Below, one piece after another: positions 45,684 to 46,405 of a stretch of 46,405 nt of DNA (position 1 is its first letter; every line of letters starts with the position of its first letter). The translations under genes and the position numbers were made by a program. Below the pieces are notes generated by a model. That model was not told where the DNA came from. It was given only the letters and a program-made list of their open reading frames with translations, and searched no databases. The stretch spans positions 1 to 46,405 of the forward strand of contig NZ_NFGZ01000023.1 in assembly GCF_002159175.1 (NCBI RefSeq), written 5' to 3'. The stretch comes from Flavonifractor sp. An92 (GTDB taxonomy: Bacteria > Bacillota > Clostridia > Oscillospirales > Oscillospiraceae).

Positions 45684-46405
45684 ATGGTGATCGTGGCTCA
45701 AGTAACCCGTATCGAGCTCTTTCCCGGTGTCCGCCTGACGGCGGTACACACCAATACCTTCAAATCCTGCGTGCTGGGCGCGCAGTTCCTGGCCCCCCTC
45801 TCCCCGGAGACCGCGGCGGCCAACGCCCTAGTGCCCTCGGTCCTCCGCCGTGGCACCGCCAAGCACCCCGACATGGAATCCATCTCCGCCGCGCTGGACG
45901 AGCTGTACGGCGGTTCCATCCAGCCCATGGTCCGCGCCCGGGGCGAGATCCAGTGCGTGGGCTTTCTGGGCAACTTCCTGGACGACGCCTACACCCTGGA
46001 CGGCTCCGCCGTGCTGGAGCCGGCGGCCGCTCTGCTGGGGGAGCTGCTCCTGAATCCCCGCACCCAGGACGGGGCTTTCTGCCCTGACTACACGGCCGGC
46101 GAGCGGGCCAACCTCATCGACCGCATCCGCGCCCAGGTGAATGAAAAGCGCAGCTACGCCATCAAGCGCCTCAAAGAGGAGATGTGCGCCGGGGAGCCCT
46201 TCGCCGTGGACCGGCTGGGCGACGAGGCCCACGCCGCCGCCCTCACCCCCGAGACCCTGTGGGAGCGGTATCAGGCCCTCCTGGCCACCGCCCCCATGGA
46301 GCTCTACTACTGCGGCACCGCCGAGCCCGCGCGGGTGGAGGCCGCCCTGCGCGCGGCCCTCAAAGACCTGCCCCGGGGCGAGCGTCAGGCCGTCCCCGCC
46401 CATCC
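45684..46405 (+). CDS. M16 metallopeptidase-family protein, YmfF-like, cut by the window end
   Basis: About 240 residues are visible and the frame is open at the window end. The ATG at 45684 has AGGA five bases upstream. The GTG at 45693 (AQVTRIELFPGVRLTAV) is a good alternative with better spacing to AAGGA. The text FLAPLSPETAAANALVPSVL, then RRGTAKHP and LDELYGGS matches the N-terminal M16 domain of B. subtilis YmfF. The zinc motif HxxEH expected near residues 45-50 is absent (ALVPSVL instead), so this is the non-catalytic partner. The catalytic YmfH-type partner usually follows directly and would lie beyond the window. Confidence 0.85.
   Translation, partial: MVIVAQVTRIELFPGVRLTAVHTNTFKSCVLGAQFLAPLSPETAAANALVPSVLRRGTAKHPDMESISAALDELYGGSIQPMVRARGEIQCVGFLGNFLDDAYTLDGSAVLEPAAALLGELLLNPRTQDGAFCPDYTAGERANLIDRIRAQVNEKRSYAIKRLKEEMCAGEPFAVDRLGDEAHAAALTPETLWERYQALLATAPMELYYCGTAEPARVEAALRAALKDLPRGERQAVPAH

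Noticed and set aside
1-46405. CRISPR arrays, insertion sequences, prophage genes, integrases, toxin-antitoxin or restriction systems
   Set aside because: Read on both strands, none shows spaced direct repeats, transposase motifs or phage structural genes. The DUF1413 gene was considered as an antitoxin-like RHH protein, but no partner toxin gene is present.

Overview
The window is a dense, GC-rich, low-redundancy piece of a bacterial chromosome. It looks like a Gram-positive, spore-forming anaerobe of the Clostridia, most likely an Oscillospiraceae relative (Flavonifractor/Pseudoflavonifractor/Lawsonibacter-like). That placement is an inference from gene content and base composition. Supporting signs are SigH, an IreB homologue, a T-box in front of pheST, the LL-diaminopimelate aminotransferase route, a PPi-type phosphofructokinase, a YmfF-like M16 protein, an LtaS-like enzyme and strong AGGAGG ribosome sites. 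I see no prophage, insertion sequence, integrase, CRISPR array or restriction system. Most of the window is housekeeping, and the interest lies in regulatory architecture and a few lineage-restricted operons.

Layout. 1-660: end of a DUF4364 gene that runs into a perfect 100-bp inverted repeat at the window edge, probably an assembly artefact. 858-3019: DUF3048 lipoprotein and tsaD. 3093-4167: three tRNA genes (Leu-CAG, Phe-GAA, Arg-ACG), each with its own promoter and terminator, around a small helical protein. 4209-4814: cytidylate-kinase-like protein. 4955-9088: an operon glnA - ANTAR regulator - dapF - dapL, with a terminator in the glnA leader. 9159-11885: FUSC-family protein and an EamA/DMT-type transporter. 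11982-13346: citrate synthase. 13462-16892: zinc ABC transporter (znuA-znuC-znuB) plus a patatin-like protein. 17050-19274: YbgC-like thioesterase and an LtaS-like phosphoglycerol transferase. 19419-19766: RNase P RNA. 19933-21294: radical SAM protein and a DUF1413 protein whose promoter is bracketed by a long inverted repeat. 21346-24410: yebC, nif3-like, trmK, DUF1858 and a zinc-ribbon protein. 24487-28842: sigH, glmM and ruvCAB. 28995-32019: ppx-ppk. 32143-33458: a nuclease lipoprotein coupled to a divergent DHFR-like protein. 33541-37589: T-box, pheS, pheT. 37754-40880: double-rhodanese lipoprotein, HdrB-like CCG protein and two small glycosyltransferases of the types annotated in arsenosugar clusters. 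40969-43012: ireB, an ECF S component and dinB. 43146-45538: fba and pfp, diverging from an AT-rich control region. 45684-end: start of a YmfF-like M16 protein.

How genes work together. glnA-ANTAR-dapF-dapL links glutamine synthesis to meso-diaminopimelate synthesis, and the ANTAR protein is the obvious candidate to control the leader terminator. znuACB has a promoter-overlapping palindrome that suits a Zur-like repressor. ruvCAB and glmM form one run, ppx-ppk is a polyphosphate cycle, and fba/pfp supply reversible PPi-linked glycolysis. The least explained unit is 37754-40880. It has sulfurtransferase-like domains, two complete CCG Fe-S domains and two NDP-sugar-type transferases, but no ArsM or ArsS in view.
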